Shown here: positions 44,374 to 53,867 of the stretch, one piece after another | Numbering within the stretch: position 1 is the first letter of the stretch | Layout of the letters: each line of letters begins with the position of its first letter | Origin: Croceimicrobium sp965658275 | Lineage (GTDB): Bacteria > Bacteroidota > Bacteroidia > Flavobacteriales > Schleiferiaceae | Direction of reading: 5' to 3' | Assembly (NCBI GenBank): GCA_965658275.1 | Contig: CBFHRN010000003.1 | Span: forward strand, 1 to 64,000 | DNA length: 64,000 nucleotides | Translations under genes and position numbers: made by a program | Notes under the pieces: generated by a model | Told to the model about the DNA's origin: nothing | Databases searched by the model: none | The model's input: the letters and a program-made list of their open reading frames with translations, nothing else

Positions 44374-46392
44374 ATGAAAAGAATTAGCCTTTTTAGCCTT
44401 GGTTTGGCTATAGGTCTTACGGCCTGCCAATCACCAGAGTCTGAAACCAAAATGGAATCCGAAGAAATGCATACTGAAAACTCAGAATTTCAATGGCAAA
44501 CGGAGCAGTTTGCCGATTTACGAATTTTACGTTATCAAGTTCCGGGTTGGGAAAAACTTAGCTTACAGCAAAAGAAGCTAGCTTATTATTTAACCCAAGC
44601 TGGCCTAGAAGGTCGAGATATATTATGGGATCAATTGTACCGCCATAATCTCGAAATCCGAAAGGCCTTGGAAACGATTATTACCAATTACAGCGGAGAA
44701 GGAAATGAGAATTGGGACAACTTCTTAGTTTATGCCAAGAGGGTGTTTTTTAGTAATGGGATACACCATCATTACAGTCATGCTAAGATAATGCCTGACT
44801 TTGACGAAAATTACCTTAACCAATTACTTAAAGAAACCGGTGCTAGCCTTAGTGAAGAAGCTATTGCAGTGATCTTTAACGATCAAGATATGAAAGGGGT
44901 AAGCAAGGATCCGGATAAGGACTTATTGTTAGCCTCCGCAGTTAATTTCTATGATCCAGACATTAGCGCTGAAGAAGCCACTGCTTTTTACAAAGCTCAA
45001 GTGGACCCCAATGATCAACAGCCTATTTCTTATGGGCTAAACAGCAAATTGGTTAAGGAAAACGGAACACTTGTTGAAAAGAAATGGCATGCTAAAGGAT
45101 TATATGGACCGGCCATTCAGAAAATCATCAAATGGCTTGAATTGGCTCAGGGGGTTGCCGAAAATGACCAACAAGCCAAAGCTCTAGGTCTCTTGGTTGA
45201 ATACTACAAAACTGGCGATTTAAAAAAGTGGGATGAATATAATATTGCTTGGGTTCTAGATACGACGAGTACCGTTGATTACATCAATTCCTTTATTGAA
45301 GTTTACCACGATCCATTGGGCTACAAAGCTACCTACGAAACTGTGGTACAAGTGAAGGATTTGGATGCTAGTGAGAAGATGGCTGTAATTTCTAAGAACA
45401 TTCAGTACTTCGAGGATAACAGCCCCATTCTAGATCAGCACAAAAAGGAAAAAGTGGTGGGAGTTTCTTACCGAATGATTAATGTAGTAGGTGAAGCGGG
45501 GGCGACTACTCCTAGTACTCCAATTGGTGTGAACTTGCCAAATGCTAACTGGATACGAGAAGCCCACGGTTCAAAATCCATCAGCTTAACTAATATTGAA
45601 GGAGCCTATGAAGAGGCTAAAGGCGCTGGATTTTTAGAAGAATTCACTTTCTCGGCAGAGGAAATGGAGCGCGCGAAACAATACAGTGCTATTAGTGGTA
45701 AAATGCACACTGCTCTCCATGAAGTAGTGGGCCACGCCAGCGGCAAATTGGATCCAGGTGTTGGCACTCCTAATGAAACCTTAAAAAACTATTCCAGCAC
45801 TTTGGAAGAGGCTCGGGCTGATCTAGTAGCGCTTTACTTTATTATGGATGATAAAATGCTGGAATTGAACTTAATGCAAAGTTTAGATGCCGGTAAAGCA
45901 GAATATGATAATTACATTCGAAATGGTTTGATGCTGCAATTGCGTCGTTTAAAGCCAGGTGAAATTATTGAAGAAGATCACATGCGAAATCGTCAATTGG
46001 TAGCGGCATGGGCTCTTGAAATGGGAAAAGAGAATAATGTTATTGAAAGAAAAGTCCTTGATGGCAAAACTTATTTTGTAATCAATGACTATGATGCTTT
46101 AAGAGAGATTTTTGGTCAGCAATTGCGTGAAATTCAAAGAATAAAATCTCAGGGTGACTTTGAAGCAGGCAAGTCATTGGTTGAAACCTATGGTGTACAA
46201 GTTGATCAAGACTTACATGCTGAAGTGTTAAAACGGACTGAAAAGTTGAACATTGCGCCTTATGCGGGATTCATTCAACCTGTTATGCGACCTGTATATG
46301 AAGGTGATAGTATTTCTGATGTGGAAATGACATATCCCAATGACTTCTTGAAGCAAATGCTCGATTACGGAAAAGAGTATTCTAACCTATAA
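44374..46392 (+). CDS. M49 dipeptidyl-peptidase III family lipoprotein
   Basis: A 672-aa metallopeptidase. The leader ends GLTACQSPE, a lipoprotein signal with Cys18. HEVVGH (residues 449-454) replaces the HELLGH zinc site of DPP III. EEARAD about 25-30 residues later gives the third ligand. It should remove dipeptides from N-termini of small peptides in the periplasm or at the cell surface. Some databases label relatives as dihydrofolate reductase, which is not supported here. A hairpin terminator follows. Confidence 0.9.
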   Translation: MKRISLFSLGLAIGLTACQSPESETKMESEEMHTENSEFQWQTEQFADLRILRYQVPGWEKLSLQQKKLAYYLTQAGLEGRDILWDQLYRHNLEIRKALETIITNYSGEGNENWDNFLVYAKRVFFSNGIHHHYSHAKIMPDFDENYLNQLLKETGASLSEEAIAVIFNDQDMKGVSKDPDKDLLLASAVNFYDPDISAEEATAFYKAQVDPNDQQPISYGLNSKLVKENGTLVEKKWHAKGLYGPAIQKIIKWLELAQGVAENDQQAKALGLLVEYYKTGDLKKWDEYNIAWVLDTTSTVDYINSFIEVYHDPLGYKATYETVVQVKDLDASEKMAVISKNIQYFEDNSPILDQHKKEKVVGVSYRMINVVGEAGATTPSTPIGVNLPNANWIREAHGSKSISLTNIEGAYEEAKGAGFLEEFTFSAEEMERAKQYSAISGKMHTALHEVVGHASGKLDPGVGTPNETLKNYSSTLEEARADLVALYFIMDDKMLELNLMQSLDAGKAEYDNYIRNGLMLQLRRLKPGEIIEEDHMRNRQLVAAWALEMGKENNVIERKVLDGKTYFVINDYDALREIFGQQLREIQRIKSQGDFEAGKSLVETYGVQVDQDLHAEVLKRTEKLNIAPYAGFIQPVMRPVYEGDSISDVEMTYPNDFLKQMLDYGKEYSNL

Positions 46393-46393
46393 T

Positions 46394-46430
46394 CAAAGAA
46401 GGCTTGCTAACTAGCAGGCCTTTCTTTTTA
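46394..46430 (+). terminator. terminator after the M49 peptidase gene
   Basis: The left arm (AAAGAAGGCTTGCT) and the right arm (AGCAGGCCTTTCTTT) pair with one bulge and a G-U pair around a 4-nt loop. A T5 tract follows. Confidence 0.7.
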
Positions 46431-46441
46431 GACCTTCTACC

Positions 46442-47500
46442 ATGCGAAAGCTATTTCTATTTGTCTTAAGTCTCTACCTTATCAGTTGTGGTGGCCGTAA
46501 AAACGTATTTATAGATACATTAAGGCCGGCGGAAATTAATGTGAGCCAGGATATTAAAACCGTTTTAGTCCTGGATCGCACCATGCCATCTAAAAAAAAC
46601 CAATGGTTAACGATTGGAGAAGGGGTTTTAACAGGCGAAGGCCTAATGGCTGATCGAGCCGCAGCTCAAGAATTAGTAAACAGTCTAAAAAACACTCTGC
46701 AAAGGTCGCCCCGTTATAAGGTAGTTATAGCTTCCGAAAGGCTCGAAGGAAATAGCCTAACCGCTGTATTCCCAGACCCTCTTAGTCTTACAACTCAAAA
46801 TACTTTATTGCGCCGCTACGGTGCCGACGCCATAGTCGCTTTAGAAATTTTAGATTCAGATTTTATCGTTACCGAAGGTCAAGGAAAGGTGAATAGCAAG
46901 GCTTCTAATCGAGAGAATAGGACAGAAGCGAAAGAGGAGGCACCCCAATGGCAAGCCGAAGGAGTGGGTAATATTAAGGTGGGTATTCGAATGTATGATC
47001 CAAAAAATCGAAACTTAATTGATCAACAATTACTTTCAAAAACGAATACATGGAAAGCTACCGGTAAAACAAAGGCTGACGCTCTTGCAGCTCTTATTGG
47101 AAAGGAAGAAGCTACAAGAGATTTATGTAGACGTTTAGGCCATGATTACGCTTTTAAAATAGCTCCCATGCCTATTAAATTGAACCGTAGCTTTTTCACC
47201 AAGTCTAAAGAGTCTGATGCATTAGAGCATGGTGGGCGTTTAGCAGAAGTGGGGAATTGGCAAGAGTCAATTGAAGTTTGGGAGAAAGGGATACATGCGG
47301 CCCAAAAACCGAAGGATAAGGCTCGAATGGCTTATAATATAGCAGTGGCTTATGAAGTACTTAATGATTTACCTCAAGCCTTAGAATGGTCCCAGAAAGC
47401 TTATTCCGAGTACGGGAGTAAGGATGGTCGTAACTATGCACAACAGCTTCAGGCCCGCATCCAAGACGAAGAGATTGTCGAAAATCAATTGAAGAAATAA
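46442..47500 (+). CDS. DUF6340-like lipoprotein with TPR-like end
   Basis: A 352-aa lipoprotein (leader to LISCGGRK, Cys16). The first 230 residues form an alpha/beta domain starting KTVLVLDRT. The end (roughly 265-345) looks like two tetratricopeptide-type helix pairs (AEVGNWQESIEVWEKGI and YNIAVAYEVLNDLPQALEWSQKA). This matches the DUF6340 layout of Bacteroidota, of unknown role. The stop overlaps the terC start by one base (TAATG), so the genes are coupled. Confidence 0.78.
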   Translation: MRKLFLFVLSLYLISCGGRKNVFIDTLRPAEINVSQDIKTVLVLDRTMPSKKNQWLTIGEGVLTGEGLMADRAAAQELVNSLKNTLQRSPRYKVVIASERLEGNSLTAVFPDPLSLTTQNTLLRRYGADAIVALEILDSDFIVTEGQGKVNSKASNRENRTEAKEEAPQWQAEGVGNIKVGIRMYDPKNRNLIDQQLLSKTNTWKATGKTKADALAALIGKEEATRDLCRRLGHDYAFKIAPMPIKLNRSFFTKSKESDALEHGGRLAEVGNWQESIEVWEKGIHAAQKPKDKARMAYNIAVAYEVLNDLPQALEWSQKAYSEYGSKDGRNYAQQLQARIQDEEIVENQLKK

Positions 47501-48228
47501 TGGATTTCAGCGTTTTACTCAGCACAGAAGGATTAATTGCATTTTTAACTTTAAGCATTCTGGAAATAGTATTAGGTATTGATAACATTATTTTCATATC
47601 AATACTAACCAATAAATTGCCTGAAGACTCCAGACCCAAAGCTCGATTTGCTGGTATTTCCTTAGCCTTAGTCATGCGAATACTAATGCTATTTGGCATT
47701 ACCTGGATTATTAAACTTACAGAGCCATTGTTTACCGTATTGAACATGGCCCTAACGGGAAGGGATTTGGTTTTAATTATTGGAGGCTTGTTCTTACTGG
47801 CGAAGTCTACCAGTGAAATTCACCATAAAATGGAAGCTGAAGAAAGCAAAGAAAAAGAGGTGAAAAGTTTAGCTAAGAAAAGTTTTGCTTCTATAATCAT
47901 TCAAATTGCCTTATTAGACATTGTGTTTTCGTTCGACTCAATATTAACCGCAATAGGAATGACGGACCAATTGCTGATTATGATTTTAGCAGTAATTGTA
48001 TCCCTGGCGGTGATGCTCGTTTTTGCGGGCAAAATTGCTGCATTTATAGAAAAGCATCCTACACTACAAATATTGGCCTTGTCCTTCTTGATTTTAATAG
48101 GAGTGATGCTTATTGCGGATGGCTTCCATCAACACATAAGCAAAGGCTATATTTATTTTGCGGTAAGCTTCTCGCTTCTGGTAGAGGTAATTAACATCAG
48201 GGTTCGGAAAAATAAGCGAGTGGCTTAA
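47500..48228 (+). CDS. TerC-family membrane protein
   Basis: A 242-aa membrane protein with about seven helices. SILEIVLGIDNIIFISILT near residue 19-37 and LLDIVFSFDSILTAIG near 139-154 are the paired TerC motifs with conserved Asp residues. TerC-type proteins are linked to metal (manganese) export or tellurite resistance. Substrate is unknown. It is translationally coupled to the DUF6340 gene. Confidence 0.9.
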   Translation: MDFSVLLSTEGLIAFLTLSILEIVLGIDNIIFISILTNKLPEDSRPKARFAGISLALVMRILMLFGITWIIKLTEPLFTVLNMALTGRDLVLIIGGLFLLAKSTSEIHHKMEAEESKEKEVKSLAKKSFASIIIQIALLDIVFSFDSILTAIGMTDQLLIMILAVIVSLAVMLVFAGKIAAFIEKHPTLQILALSFLILIGVMLIADGFHQHISKGYIYFAVSFSLLVEVINIRVRKNKRVA

Positions 48229-48317
48229 CGCTAAAGGCTTGTTAAAGTTAGGTTTCATGCGGCCAAAGCTGGCGTCAGTTCTTACTTTTACCGCTTACTA
48301 ACTTTTAAATTTCCCTT

Positions 48318-49073
48318 ATGAAAAGAGTTCTACTCTCTCTTGCAGTACTTTTTAGTGCGACCAGCTATGCTCAAAACGACTTGAGCATTACCCTTAACCA
48401 ACCAGTTGCGAACTCAACTGTTGGCCCGGGTATCCAGCTTTCATTCGATGTAAGCATCAGCAATAATGGCACACAAGCCGTTACAACCAATGATACCGTA
48501 TTATATTATCCAACATTAAATGGTAACCTATTAGTGGTTTCCCAGAATGGTCAGAATGTTCCTATCGTATTTTCAATTACCGGAACAACCATGAATAATG
48601 GCGATACGGAAAACCGTTCTGTGAATTTCGCGGGATTAAACATTAGTAATGCCTCTGCTATGAGCGTTGACTTCTGTGGAGGAGTTATTGCAATTGGACC
48701 AAATTGGAGCGGGGTTACTGAAAGTGACACCACGAATAACCTAGATTGTGCTACTCTAAATTACGATCCAAATGGTGGTAATGTAGGATTAGTAGAAAAT
48801 GTATTATTCGCAGGAGCTGCCCCTAGTGTTATCGATGGATCTTACAGCGATGGAATGACCTATTTCGTTCATCTCTATAATATGACGGAGGCGTCGGCTA
48901 CTATTAGCTTCGTGGACCTAACAGGTAGAGCTATTTTAAGCCGAAATGTAGAAAGCCATGGAAGAGAAATAGCTGCTGAAATTAGCTTAAGCAAGCTACC
49001 TAAAGGAGTTGCTTTGGCGGTAGTTACAGTAAATGGCCAAAGAATCAATGCAAAAAAGGTTATTGTTAAATAA
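48318..49073 (+). CDS. secreted CARDB-like protein with T9SS sorting domain
   Basis: A 251-aa protein. The signal peptide ends SYAQN. Residues about 25-145 form a CARDB/Ig-like beta domain (repeated NNGTQ and TTN segments). The C-terminal 90 residues contain SFVDLTGRAIL...SKLPKGVALAVVTV...KKVIVK, a type A T9SS sorting signal. It is an exported surface or adhesion-like protein of unknown role. A terminator follows. Confidence 0.85.
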   Translation: MKRVLLSLAVLFSATSYAQNDLSITLNQPVANSTVGPGIQLSFDVSISNNGTQAVTTNDTVLYYPTLNGNLLVVSQNGQNVPIVFSITGTTMNNGDTENRSVNFAGLNISNASAMSVDFCGGVIAIGPNWSGVTESDTTNNLDCATLNYDPNGGNVGLVENVLFAGAAPSVIDGSYSDGMTYFVHLYNMTEASATISFVDLTGRAILSRNVESHGREIAAEISLSKLPKGVALAVVTVNGQRINAKKVIVK

Positions 49074-49087
49074 GCGAGCATTTAGGA

Positions 49088-49128
49088 TAAAAAAAGCCCT
49101 GAAGGAAGAATCCATCAGGGCTTTTTTA
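49088..49128. terminator. bidirectional terminator between the T9SS protein and DUF4399 genes
   Basis: The arms AGCCCTGA (49095-49102) and TCAGGGCT (49115-49122) are perfect with a 12-nt loop. A-tract before and T6 after suit both directions. Confidence 0.88.
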
Positions 49129-49147
49129 GTAGGTATATCAAAGAAAT

Positions 49148-49624
49148 TTACTTCACAACAATACTAATGGTGCTGGACATTTGCTCACCGTAAGACCGAT
49201 GATAACCATCCGCGAATTGCATCGTTAAATTGTAATTACCCGCATTCAGGTCGAGGCTATCACTGGTTTGCCCTCCTCCGTAATGAATATTTACACTATC
49301 TGCAGGTACGGTGCCACCAAACTCGATATATTGGTTATTGATAATGATATGGTGATGACCTTTTCCCTCATTTACAGCACCCGCAGGCTCAACTTCCATA
49401 CCTTCAATACCGAACTCTATAAGGAAGGGGCTACTAACCGTATCCCCATCTTCCATATTTGCAAAGAAAACGCGAGCCCCTTCTGGAACCGCAGGAGGCA
49501 TGTTGGTCTCTGAAACCTCTGTATCTGTGTTTTTCTCTGCGGCCGCTTCAACGTTTGTGCTGTTCTGACAAGCCCCAAAGCTTAATGTGATAAGCGCTAA
49601 GCCAAATAAAGTTTTTCGATTCAT
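49148..49624 (-). CDS. DUF4399 lipoprotein
   Basis: A 158-aa lipoprotein (leader to FGACQNS, Cys19). The C-terminal DUF4399 domain (about residues 50-157) has ARVFFANMEDGDTVSSPF, GKGHHHIIIN, and the ending FADGYHRSYGEQMSSTI. The His cluster may bind metal, but this is inference. The role is unknown. A TAACTTTG box lies 17 nt upstream. Confidence 0.88.
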   Translation of the reverse strand: MNRKTLFGLALITLSFGACQNSTNVEAAAEKNTDTEVSETNMPPAVPEGARVFFANMEDGDTVSSPFLIEFGIEGMEVEPAGAVNEGKGHHHIIINNQYIEFGGTVPADSVNIHYGGGQTSDSLDLNAGNYNLTMQFADGYHRSYGEQMSSTISIVVK

Positions 49625-49641
49625 TAGAGTTTTATTTTGGT

Positions 49642-49649
49642 CAAAGTTA
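49642..49649 (-). promoter_or_regulatory. -7 box of the DUF4399 gene
   Basis: Minus-strand TAACTTTG matches TAnnTTTG, 17 nt before the ATG at 49624. Confidence 0.45.
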
Positions 49650-49811
49650 CAATTCTTTAAGCCTTTACCTAATTGAAAATTAAGGAATTAAATATCCGTT
49701 TTAAGCCGAAAATTAAGGCACTTCGGATTGAGCATTAAAACTGATCGCATAGTTTCATTCCTTAAATAATTGATAGTCAATTTTTTGCACGGCAATGATA
49801 AGTCTAAGTTA

Positions 49812-49845
49812 ATTAATACCCATGATGATATTCGATGGTATTAAT
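49812..49845 (+). promoter_or_regulatory. inverted repeat in the leader of the RRM gene
   Basis: ATTAATACC (49812-49820) and GGTATTAAT (49837-49845) are exact reverse complements with a 16-nt gap. Two more A-T pairs can form next to a bulged C. It lies 57 nt before the RRM start, in an AT-rich region with long T runs. It may be an RNA structure that controls cold response or an operator. Confidence 0.4.
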
Positions 49846-49901
49846 GCCTACCTTGCGCCAGCATATCTAATTATGCTTTTTAATCTTTTTATTTTTTTTC
49901 A

Positions 49902-50198
49902 ATGAACATTTTTGTGGCTAGCTTGGACTTTGGAGTTCAAGAACAAGATCTAAGAGACGCTTTTGAAGCTTATGGCGAAGTGTCTTCAGTTAAAATTATT
50001 ACTGACCGTGAAACTGGTCGCTCGAAAGGCTTTGGCTTTGTAGAGATGGACGGTAACGAAGAAGGAAACTCAGCAATTGAGGCCTTAAACGGGTTAAACC
50101 TTAAAGGACGTGAAATCGTCGTTAAAGAAGCTCGTCCGCGCGAAGAGCGCTCTGACCGTCAAGGTGGAGGTGGATTTAGATCGAGAAACCGATATTAA
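49902..50198 (+). CDS. RRM RNA-binding protein
   Basis: A 98-aa single RNA-recognition-motif protein. RNP2 is IFVASL (3-8) and RNP1 is KGFGFVEM (43-50); a Gly/Arg-rich tail follows (from about residue 80, RSDRQGGGGFRSRN). Such small RRM proteins in Bacteroidota bind AU-rich RNA and are often linked with cold or growth control. It is monocistronic with a strong terminator. Confidence 0.93.
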   Translation: MNIFVASLDFGVQEQDLRDAFEAYGEVSSVKIITDRETGRSKGFGFVEMDGNEEGNSAIEALNGLNLKGREIVVKEARPREERSDRQGGGGFRSRNRY

Positions 50199-50224
50199 TC
50201 GACATACGATACTAAAGTAATTAG

Positions 50225-50257
50225 CCCTGGTAATTCTAAATTACCAGGGTTTTTTTA
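50225..50257. terminator. terminator between the RRM gene and the GT2 pseudogene
   Basis: CCCTGGTAATT (50225-50235) and AATTACCAGGG (50239-50249) form a perfect 11-bp stem with a 3-nt loop, followed by T8. It also closes the convergent minus-strand gene. Confidence 0.92.
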
Positions 50258-51417
50258 TTCTACAAACTCCTTTTCGGTGTGCTCAAATTCCTTAACGCTC
50301 TGATTCTTTTTTATTCTGGCAATGGCTAATACCATAAAGAATGCCGCTTTTGGTAGCTCCCATAAAATGGGAAGATTGCTCCACTTAAAATAAGAGCGAG
50401 GTACACATATAAAAAGCGTAAGAACATAGAGGCCCAACTGATAATACCACCAATTATGCGGAGCCTTAAGGATAAAGACTAAACCAGCTATGAAAGCTAA
50501 TAGTATGGCAAATAGTAGTTTAGGCACGAAGGCCATCTGTAATGCTTTATCAAAGAAGCCAATATTTCCCTGGAATAACTTAGCAAAACCAGGAATAATA
50601 AAAAGTTTAAAAGCGTGAATCTGCCCAGCTATCCAACGCTTCCTTTGATTACTAAAGTTTTTACCACTGGAAACCTTTTCATCGTAAATCGGGATATGGC
50701 TAACATACTCAGTAAAATACTTTTGCTCCAACAAGTAAAACTCAAAGAGCTTATCTTCTACGGCAGAATCTTTATTAATCGCATCTAAGGTTTCCTTGAG
50801 CACTTCCGACTTAAACAGCATACCACTTCCAACCAAGCCGCTACTGAGCCCTGGATTTCGATGGGCCTTACGGAATATATTATTACTTATAGCTTCAGTT
50901 ATTCCGTCTAGAATCGCCAACTTGGTATTATCGTTCTTTGCCGTTCGATGCAGTTGGTAAACTTTGATTTTGGGGTCAATGATAGCATTTACTTCTTGTA
51001 AACCATTGATTTCCATTTTATTATCTGAATCCAATATCAAAAATAATCAGGCCAATTCTCTCCAATTTGAGACTCAATTTGAGCCAAAAGGTTTTTAGAT
51101 TTAGTAGAATGATCGAAATTCATTTCTACTACTTCAGCGCCCATTTCCCTTAACCTAGCATTTGTCTCATCCTGCATTTGATCGGCACCCACAATTACCT
51201 TGAACTTATCTTTAGGATAGTTAATAGCTAGCGCATCTCGAGTAGTATTAAGGATCACCTTATCTTCTTTATAGGACGGAATTAGTATGGTTATTCGGTG
51301 CTGACGTTCATACTGCTTTTTAAGCTGATAAGGTATGTGTGATGCCAAAGCGAAAATGAAACTGTATAAGGTTTGAATACCTAAAAGAATGAGCAGAATA
51401 AGCTCTATGTAATTCAA
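50255..51417 (-). pseudogene. GT2 glycosyltransferase broken by a 1-nt frameshift
   Basis: Two ORFs, 51417-51037 (126 aa) and 51040-50255 (261 aa), together make one membrane GT2 of about 387 aa. The first ends NWPDYF-stop and the second begins in a frame that continues naturally as LILDSDN. The break falls at a run of five T on the minus strand (51044-51040). One extra T restores the frame and gives 388 codons. The restored protein has an N-terminal helix, the GT2 core, QRKRWIAGQ, and C-terminal membrane helices. The start is TTG at 51417. It could be a sequencing error or true decay. Confidence 0.85.
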
Positions 51418-51532
51418 TACTTCTGTAAACGTTGGGTTGGCTTTATATGCATTACAAGGTATTAAGAAAAAGCATGGTTAAAAAACATAATTGAATCGGA
51501 TAGAAGCTAACTATTATTGAACTATCTCATGC

Positions 51533-52930
51533 TTATTTTCCGATACAAAACTTACCGAAAATATTGCCTAATATGTCCTTATCGACGTCCACTTCACCAA
51601 TTATTGACCCTAAATTTTGTAGGGCCTCACGTATGTCGAAAGATAGTAAATCACCGCTCAAGCCTGCATCTAAAGCGCCTTTAACCTTTTGAATATTCAC
51701 CAAACTTAACTCTAAAGCTTGTAGGTGTCGTACATTAGTCACAATCGACTGTTGCGCCGCTAAGTCCCCCCAGTTATAAAAGGAACTTATTTTATGATTT
51801 AAATCCTCCAATCCATCGCCATCCTTGGCATTCATGAGTATTGGCTCCAAATCGGTAATTTCCTTTGGAAGGGCTCCATTTAGCTGTTGGGCCTTATTTA
51901 GTACCAGTATCAAATGTTTTTCTCCAACTTTTTCCAAAATAGAATTAAGCTCCGTCCTCAAATTAGGCCAATCCGAATCCTGATTTAAACGACTTGCCTC
52001 AATTAAGTATAAGATTAAATCACTTTGCTCAATTTTTTCAAAGGTTTTCTTAATACCGATACTTTCTACAAAGTCTTCTGTCTCTCGAATTCCTGCTGTA
52101 TCAATAAATCGATAGTTAATACCTTCGATACTGATCTCATCTTCAATTGCATCGCGAGTAGTTCCAGCAATTTCGGTTACAATGGCTTTATCTTCCTTTA
52201 GTAAAAGGTTGAGAAGGGTAGACTTACCTGCATTAGGAGCGCCAATAATCGCAACAGGAACTCCACTTTTGATAGCATTTCCAGTATCGTAGGACGATAT
52301 TAGGCTATGTAAAACGGCTTCAATACGCACCAGCAATTCTTCCAATGCACTTCGATCTGCAAATTCGACGTCTTCCTCAGCGAAGTCTAACTCAAGCTCA
52401 ATAAGGGAAACAAAGTCAATTAATTCTTTCCGTAAGGATTTGATTTCCCTGGATATACCGCCCTTCATATGTTGCAAAGCTATTTGATGGGAGGCTTTAT
52501 TTTCCGACGCAATTAAATCGGCAACTGCCTCTGCTTGCGAAAGGTCCATTTTACCGTTTATATAAGCTCGAAGAGTATATTCACCTGGATCAGCCATTCG
52601 GGCGCCATTCCGGTTTAAAAGTCTTAAAACCTGTTCTTGAATATAAATAGAGCCATGGCAGGCAATTTCAATTACGTCTTCACCAGTATAGGATTTTGGC
52701 CCTTTAAAAAGGTTAAGAAGAACTTCATCTACCAACTGACCTTGCTCATCTACTATTTTACCGAGCACTGCAGAATAGGCTTTTTCCTTTTTAAGTTCAT
52801 GGCTTTTGGAAAAGGGAACAAATATCTTCTCCATGAGGGGAAATGTATTTGGGCCGCTTATTCGAATTACAGCAATAGCGCCCATGCCTGAAGCAGTTGA
52901 AAGGGCGCAAATAGTATCCTCCATTCTCAT
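51533..52930 (-). CDS. mnmE: tRNA uridine modification GTPase MnmE
   Basis: A 465-aa GTPase that works with MnmG to modify U34 of tRNAs (cmnm5U). The N-terminal folate-binding domain starts TICALSTASGMGAIAVIRISG. The G domain has GAPNAGKS (residues 230-237) and DTAGIRET. The C-terminal CIGK tetrad is present (FCIGK at the end). I use the ATG at 52930; a second ATG is at 52924. The -7 box ends 4 nt upstream. Confidence 0.97.
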   Translation of the reverse strand: MRMEDTICALSTASGMGAIAVIRISGPNTFPLMEKIFVPFSKSHELKKEKAYSAVLGKIVDEQGQLVDEVLLNLFKGPKSYTGEDVIEIACHGSIYIQEQVLRLLNRNGARMADPGEYTLRAYINGKMDLSQAEAVADLIASENKASHQIALQHMKGGISREIKSLRKELIDFVSLIELELDFAEEDVEFADRSALEELLVRIEAVLHSLISSYDTGNAIKSGVPVAIIGAPNAGKSTLLNLLLKEDKAIVTEIAGTTRDAIEDEISIEGINYRFIDTAGIRETEDFVESIGIKKTFEKIEQSDLILYLIEASRLNQDSDWPNLRTELNSILEKVGEKHLILVLNKAQQLNGALPKEITDLEPILMNAKDGDGLEDLNHKISSFYNWGDLAAQQSIVTNVRHLQALELSLVNIQKVKGALDAGLSGDLLSFDIREALQNLGSIIGEVDVDKDILGNIFGKFCIGK

Positions 52931-52934
52931 GGAA

Positions 52935-52942
52935 CAAAGGTA
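52935..52942 (-). promoter_or_regulatory. -7 box of mnmE
   Basis: Minus-strand TACCTTTG matches TAnnTTTG and ends 4 nt before the ATG at 52930. It abuts the stop of the upstream PAS relic. Predicts a leaderless mRNA. Confidence 0.6.
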
Positions 52943-53743
52943 CTATGTCTTATCATAATGCTCCTCGAAGTCTTTCGACTTTTGCGTAATATCTCTTACT
53001 ACATCATCCATTTCTTCGGCTGAGTCCATAATATGCTTAAGATATTCGCGCGTTTGATGATCATAGATCTTTTCATCTAAATCTATGTGATTTACTAAAC
53101 CCATAATTCGAGCTAATGGGGCTCGCAAAACATGAGATTGCAGCCATGCAATTTCTTGCAAACTTTTATTCTGTCGCTCAATCCTGCGCAAGTAATTAAG
53201 GCGTTCTGTAGCATCGTAAGAATAGCAAGCGACACCTGTTACTGCTTTACGGCCATTAAAAATAGGGTAGAGGTGAACGTTAAAAATGAAATGCTCTCCA
53301 TCAATATCTTCTTCAATCAATCGTGTGATTTCCTCTCCAGCCAAGGCTCGGTCGTATAAGGTCAACCAATCCTTGAACCGTTGTCGTTTATCAATCTTTA
53401 TTATTACAGAATCACCGAGCTTAATTGGTTTTCCAGATAATTCACTTAAATAATTTAAGTAATTGTTATTGGCACTAAGAATTTTGTAATCCCGATCAAT
53501 AGACCACATATGATCTTGGGTTGTATTAATCAGGGCTTCATTATTCTGTTTGATAAGCTCAATATCAGCTTGCCTTTTTCTTAACTCTGTGATGTCCTGG
53601 ATGAACATTGAAAGTCCATTTTCCTGAGGATATATGGAGATATCAAGCCATCGCTGATTACGATTATGATAAGTAATTAAACTTTCGCTCGTTTCCGAGT
53701 TTATGCATCTATCAAAACAAGTCAAATCAAACCCAATTATTAA
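52943..53743 (-). pseudogene. N-terminally truncated PAS/HisKA-like protein
   Basis: The frame is open from a TAG at 53744-53746 to the stop at 52943, about 266 codons, with only a TTG (53725) as possible start. The opening residues are the back half of a PAS domain (ending FIQDITELRK). A second PAS follows near ALINTTQDHMWSID, then a coiled region and a dimerisation-like SHVLRAPLARIMGLV. No ATPase domain follows. The missing PAS front and the lack of a proper start show a truncated sensor gene; the ending without a kinase domain is seen in some Bacteroidota PAS proteins. Confidence 0.75.
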
Positions 53744-53862
53744 CTAAGACTGAGCCCTTTTTGGACTGAATATTGGGGAGTATTACATAATTCGGCATAT
53801 TCTTTTAGAAGGAACTGATCCCCTTTATTATCCTCTATTTGTAGAACATCAATGGCTTTCAT
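53740..53862 (-). pseudogene. 40-aa remnant of a response-regulator receiver domain
   Basis: The reading from ATG 53862 begins KAIDVLQIEDNKGDQFLLKEY, a receiver-domain start with the acidic pair and the following helix. It stops after 40 residues, before the phosphorylated Asp. It overlaps the start of the PAS relic frame by 4 nt. It is the front of a lost receiver gene. Confidence 0.6.
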
Positions 53863-53867
53863 TATGC

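Noticed and set aside
44374..46392. Dihydrofolate reductase label seen on some relatives of this protein
   Set aside because: HEVVGH and EEARAD are peptidase M49 zinc motifs, and no DHFR fold is apparent.
51037..51044. Programmed frameshift in the GT2 gene
   Set aside because: No stimulatory hairpin or Shine-Dalgarno-like site is evident beside the T5 run; error or decay is more likely.
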